Shown: positions 5,078 to 6,334 of the stretch, in pieces
Position numbering within the stretch: the first letter of the stretch is position 1
Layout of the letters: every line of letters starts with the position of its first letter
Assembly: GCA_012270635.1 (NCBI GenBank)
Contig: JAAXHX010000096.1
Coordinates: 1-6,334 of the forward strand
Length of the DNA: 6,334 nucleotides
From: Dehalococcoidia bacterium
GTDB taxonomy: Bacteria; Chloroflexota; Dehalococcoidia; Plut-88900
Reading direction: 5' to 3'
Notes under the pieces: model-generated
Seen by the model: the letters and a program-made list of their open reading frames with translations, nothing else
Database searches by the model: none
What the model was told of the DNA's origin: nothing
Position numbers and translations under genes: made by a program

Positions 5078-5827
5078 CTACCCCGGTTTCACCGCCACAA
5101 TGCTCGTATCCCGCAGCGCCGACGCATAGCTCCCGTAGTCCGACGTCGATTGCCTCTCGGACAATACCTTCACCCCCGTGAACCCCGCCGACTCCATGCG
5201 CCCCAGGTAGGTCTCCCTCACCTCCGCGCCTCCCGCGCACTTCACCCACTCCGCCATGTCCGATGCAATCTCCGGCGGCAGCGCTTCCTGCAGCACCACG
5301 TCCGAGACGTACATCCTGCCCCCCGGCTTCAGGATCCGGTACGCCTCCCGGAACACGGCTTCTTTATCGGGCGCAAGGCTGATCACGCAGTTCGATATCA
5401 CCACGTCCGCCGTCCCGTCCTCCAGCGGCGTCCGCTCCATCTCCGCAAGGTGAAACTCCACGTTTGCCAGGCCCAGCTTATCCCGGTTCTTCTCAGCCAG
5501 CGCGATCATGTCCGGCGTCATGTCGATCCCGATCACCCTGCCCCCCGCCCCGACCTGCTGCACGGCCAGGAAGCAGTCGATTCCACCCCCGCTCCCGAAG
5601 TCCACCACCGTCTCCCCTTCCTTCAACGACGCCAACGCCGTCGGGTTCCCGCACCCCGCCGACGCATCCACCGCCTCGTTGGGCAGGGCTTCCACCTCCT
5701 CCCGACTGTATAGCTCCATCTCGGGGGCCGTGCCTGCCAGCCCTATCTGGGTCCTGGCCCCCCGGGCCAAGCCCCCGTAGTGCTCCCTGACTACCTTTTT
5801 GATCTTGCCCGCATCCGGGATCGCCAT
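5078..5827 (-). CDS. arsM: ArsM-like arsenite S-adenosylmethionine methyltransferase
   Basis: A 249-residue class I SAM-dependent methyltransferase closely resembling ArsM, which methylates As(III) in the cytosol. ArsM landmarks are YSREEVEALP (40-49), the C59 site in SAGCGNPTAL, SAM motif I VVDFGSGGGID (74-84), GIDMTPDM with acidic D102 (100-107), NVEFHLAEME (122-131), VISNCVISLAPDKEAVF with C147 (143-159), LKPGGRMYVSDVV (166-178), and WVKCAGGA with C197 (194-201). C59, C147 and C197 correspond to the three As-binding cysteines of the family. The N-terminal Cys pair found in many ArsM proteins is absent: the segment 17-40 has no cysteine. The ATG at 5825-5827 follows GGAGGAG with 7 nt spacing. 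No arsR, arsB or acr3 gene is in view. A related methyltransferase with another substrate remains possible. Confidence 0.83.
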   Translation of the reverse strand: MAIPDAGKIKKVVREHYGGLARGARTQIGLAGTAPEMELYSREEVEALPNEAVDASAGCGNPTALASLKEGETVVDFGSGGGIDCFLAVQQVGAGGRVIGIDMTPDMIALAEKNRDKLGLANVEFHLAEMERTPLEDGTADVVISNCVISLAPDKEAVFREAYRILKPGGRMYVSDVVLQEALPPEIASDMAEWVKCAGGAEVRETYLGRMESAGFTGVKVLSERQSTSDYGSYASALRDTSIVAVKPG

Positions 5828-5862
5828 ATCGTTACTCCTCCATGCCTCAGGCGCTTTCCCAT

Positions 5863-5868
5863 ATTCTA
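5863..5868 (-). promoter_or_regulatory. Candidate -10 box for the ArsM-like gene
   Basis: TAGAAT on the minus strand (five of six consensus positions) would give a leader of roughly 30 nt ending in the strong GGAGGAG ribosome site. No -35 hexamer is recognisable at 17 nt spacing (GCGCGC), so an activator or an alternative sigma factor may be needed if this is the promoter. Confidence 0.35.
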
Positions 5869-5902
5869 GTCCAACTGCTCACGCTGCGCGCCTTCTCCCC
5901 TG

Positions 5903-5911
5903 TGGTAACAT
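5903..5911 (+). promoter_or_regulatory. Candidate extended -10 promoter for the NIPSNAP gene
   Basis: TGG followed by TAACAT (5906-5911) fits the extended -10 form TGn-TAnnAT, with no evident -35 box. The predicted start falls near 5918, leaving a leader of about 30 nt that contains AGGAGG. It lies in the 120-bp divergent gap shared with the ArsM-like gene. Confidence 0.35.
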
Positions 5912-5934
5912 GCACCCAGCCCGATCCCCCAAGC

Positions 5935-5940
5935 AGGAGG
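5935..5940 (+). promoter_or_regulatory. Ribosome binding site that fixes a GTG start
   Basis: AGGAGG stands 7 nt before GTG at 5948, an ideal spacing. The next in-frame ATG (5960) is 19 nt from it and would remove the first conserved strand (VIYEMR) of the protein. GTG is therefore the preferred start. Confidence 0.85.
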
Positions 5941-5947
5941 TGCCCCA

Positions 5948-6277
5948 GTGATTTACGAAATGCGTCGGTACGAGGCCATGCCCGGCAAAATTGGCGCCCT
6001 CAACGAGGTTATGGAGTCCCTCGCCGTCCCCGTCTTTGAAAAGGTCGGTATGAGACTCGTCGGGGCCTGGGTCCCCGTCGCAGGCGATTACAACAACGCA
6101 CTCCAGTACATGCTCGCCTGGGAGTCCCTCAACGAGCGCGAGGAAAAGTGGCAGGAGTTCTTCAACCACCCCGACTGGGTGAGCGGCCGCGAGGAAGTCG
6201 GTAGAAAGCACGGCGCCGTCGTCTCCCGGGAGCTCCACGTCTTCCTCGGCGCGACCTCCTACTCCCCCCTCAAGTAA
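5948..6277 (+). CDS. NIPSNAP family protein
   Basis: A 109-residue protein of the NIPSNAP family, which has a dimeric alpha-beta barrel fold like that of small antibiotic-biosynthesis-type monooxygenases. The family pattern is clear: IYEMRRYEAMPGKIGALNEV at the start, FEKVGMRLVGAWVPVAGDYNN (30-50), QYMLAWESLNEREEKWQEFFNHPDW (53-77), then a closing helix and the strand SRELHVFLGATSYSPL. The length is normal for a single domain. Small bacterial NIPSNAP proteins have few proven functions, so no reaction is assigned. The protein is soluble, with no signal peptide. It begins with GTG behind a strong AGGAGG. It is divergent from the ArsM-like gene and may share regulation with it, though nothing in the sequence proves this. 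Confidence 0.9.
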   Translation: MIYEMRRYEAMPGKIGALNEVMESLAVPVFEKVGMRLVGAWVPVAGDYNNALQYMLAWESLNEREEKWQEFFNHPDWVSGREEVGRKHGAVVSRELHVFLGATSYSPLK

Positions 6278-6282
6278 CCCTT

Positions 6283-6297
6283 TCCCTGGGACAGGGA
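6283..6297 (+). terminator. Small hairpin after the NIPSNAP gene
   Basis: TCCCTG and CAGGGA pair around a GGA loop, starting 6 bp after the stop codon and directly before family B copy 4. There is no T-run after the stem, so intrinsic termination is possible only in a weak or factor-assisted form. Confidence 0.4.
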
Positions 6298-6334
6298 CCG
6301 CTCGTGCTGAGCCCCTAGTTTATCCTGAGCCTGT
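6298..6334. repeat. Dispersed hairpin repeat, family B copy 4 (cut by the window end)
   Basis: CCGCTCGTGCTGAGCCCCTAG followed by TTTATCCTGAGCCTGT matches the first 37 nt of copy 3 (4981-5017) with one difference (CTTAG versus CCTAG). It lies 20 bp after the NIPSNAP stop. The right end is outside the window. Confidence 0.8.

Noticed and set aside
931..6334. A CRISPR array or tandem repeat formed by the recurring hairpins
   Set aside because: Copies are far apart, vary in length, and are separated by whole genes. There are no regular spacers and no cas genes.

Overview
This 6.3 kb stretch is GC-rich bacterial chromosomal DNA with seven protein-coding genes, all of catabolic or accessory type, and an unusually repeat-rich set of intergenic gaps. 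No RNA gene, CRISPR array, transposase, integrase or phage gene was seen. The combination of paralogous amidohydrolases, a long-form cyclase, an ArsM-type methyltransferase, a NIPSNAP protein and dispersed hairpin repeats is most reminiscent of an uncultured Chloroflexota (SAR202 or Dehalococcoidia-like) genome. That assignment is an inference from gene content, not from a marker gene.

Layout. The left two thirds is read on the minus strand. From right to left it holds a cyclase-family hydrolase (3349-4275), a TIM-barrel amidohydrolase (1884-3014), an unrecognised multi-pass membrane protein (1082-1699), and a second amidohydrolase (1-856) whose C-terminus lies outside the window. A single-domain protoglobin (4391-4948, plus) diverges from the cyclase gene. 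It converges on an ArsM-like methyltransferase (5078-5827, minus), which in turn diverges from a small NIPSNAP-family protein (5948-6277, plus). Most genes have a good Shine-Dalgarno sequence 7-9 nt before the start. The protoglobin gene is the exception and may be leaderless.

How the genes fit together. The two amidohydrolases and the cyclase are metal-dependent hydrolase or decarboxylase folds of the kind found in aromatic-compound catabolism. They are separated by gaps of 184-334 bp, so they look like neighbouring single-gene units rather than a tight operon. Protoglobin (haem, O2/NO/CO binding) and ArsM (arsenic methylation) are stress or gas-handling functions with no visible link to the hydrolases.

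The non-coding DNA is the most unusual part. Two dispersed hairpin repeat families sit in the gaps, mostly just 3' of genes: a GTCATTCCGG...CCGGAATCCA type and a CCGCTC...CTGAGCCTGT...GAGCGG type. There is also a perfect 18-bp inverted repeat with a 3-nt loop downstream of the central amidohydrolase, and an apparent hairpin-less relative about 1.4 kb away. The plus strand is C-rich throughout, in coding and non-coding DNA and in genes of both orientations, which suggests that the minus strand is the leading strand of replication here. I did not find a convincing new multi-gene system.
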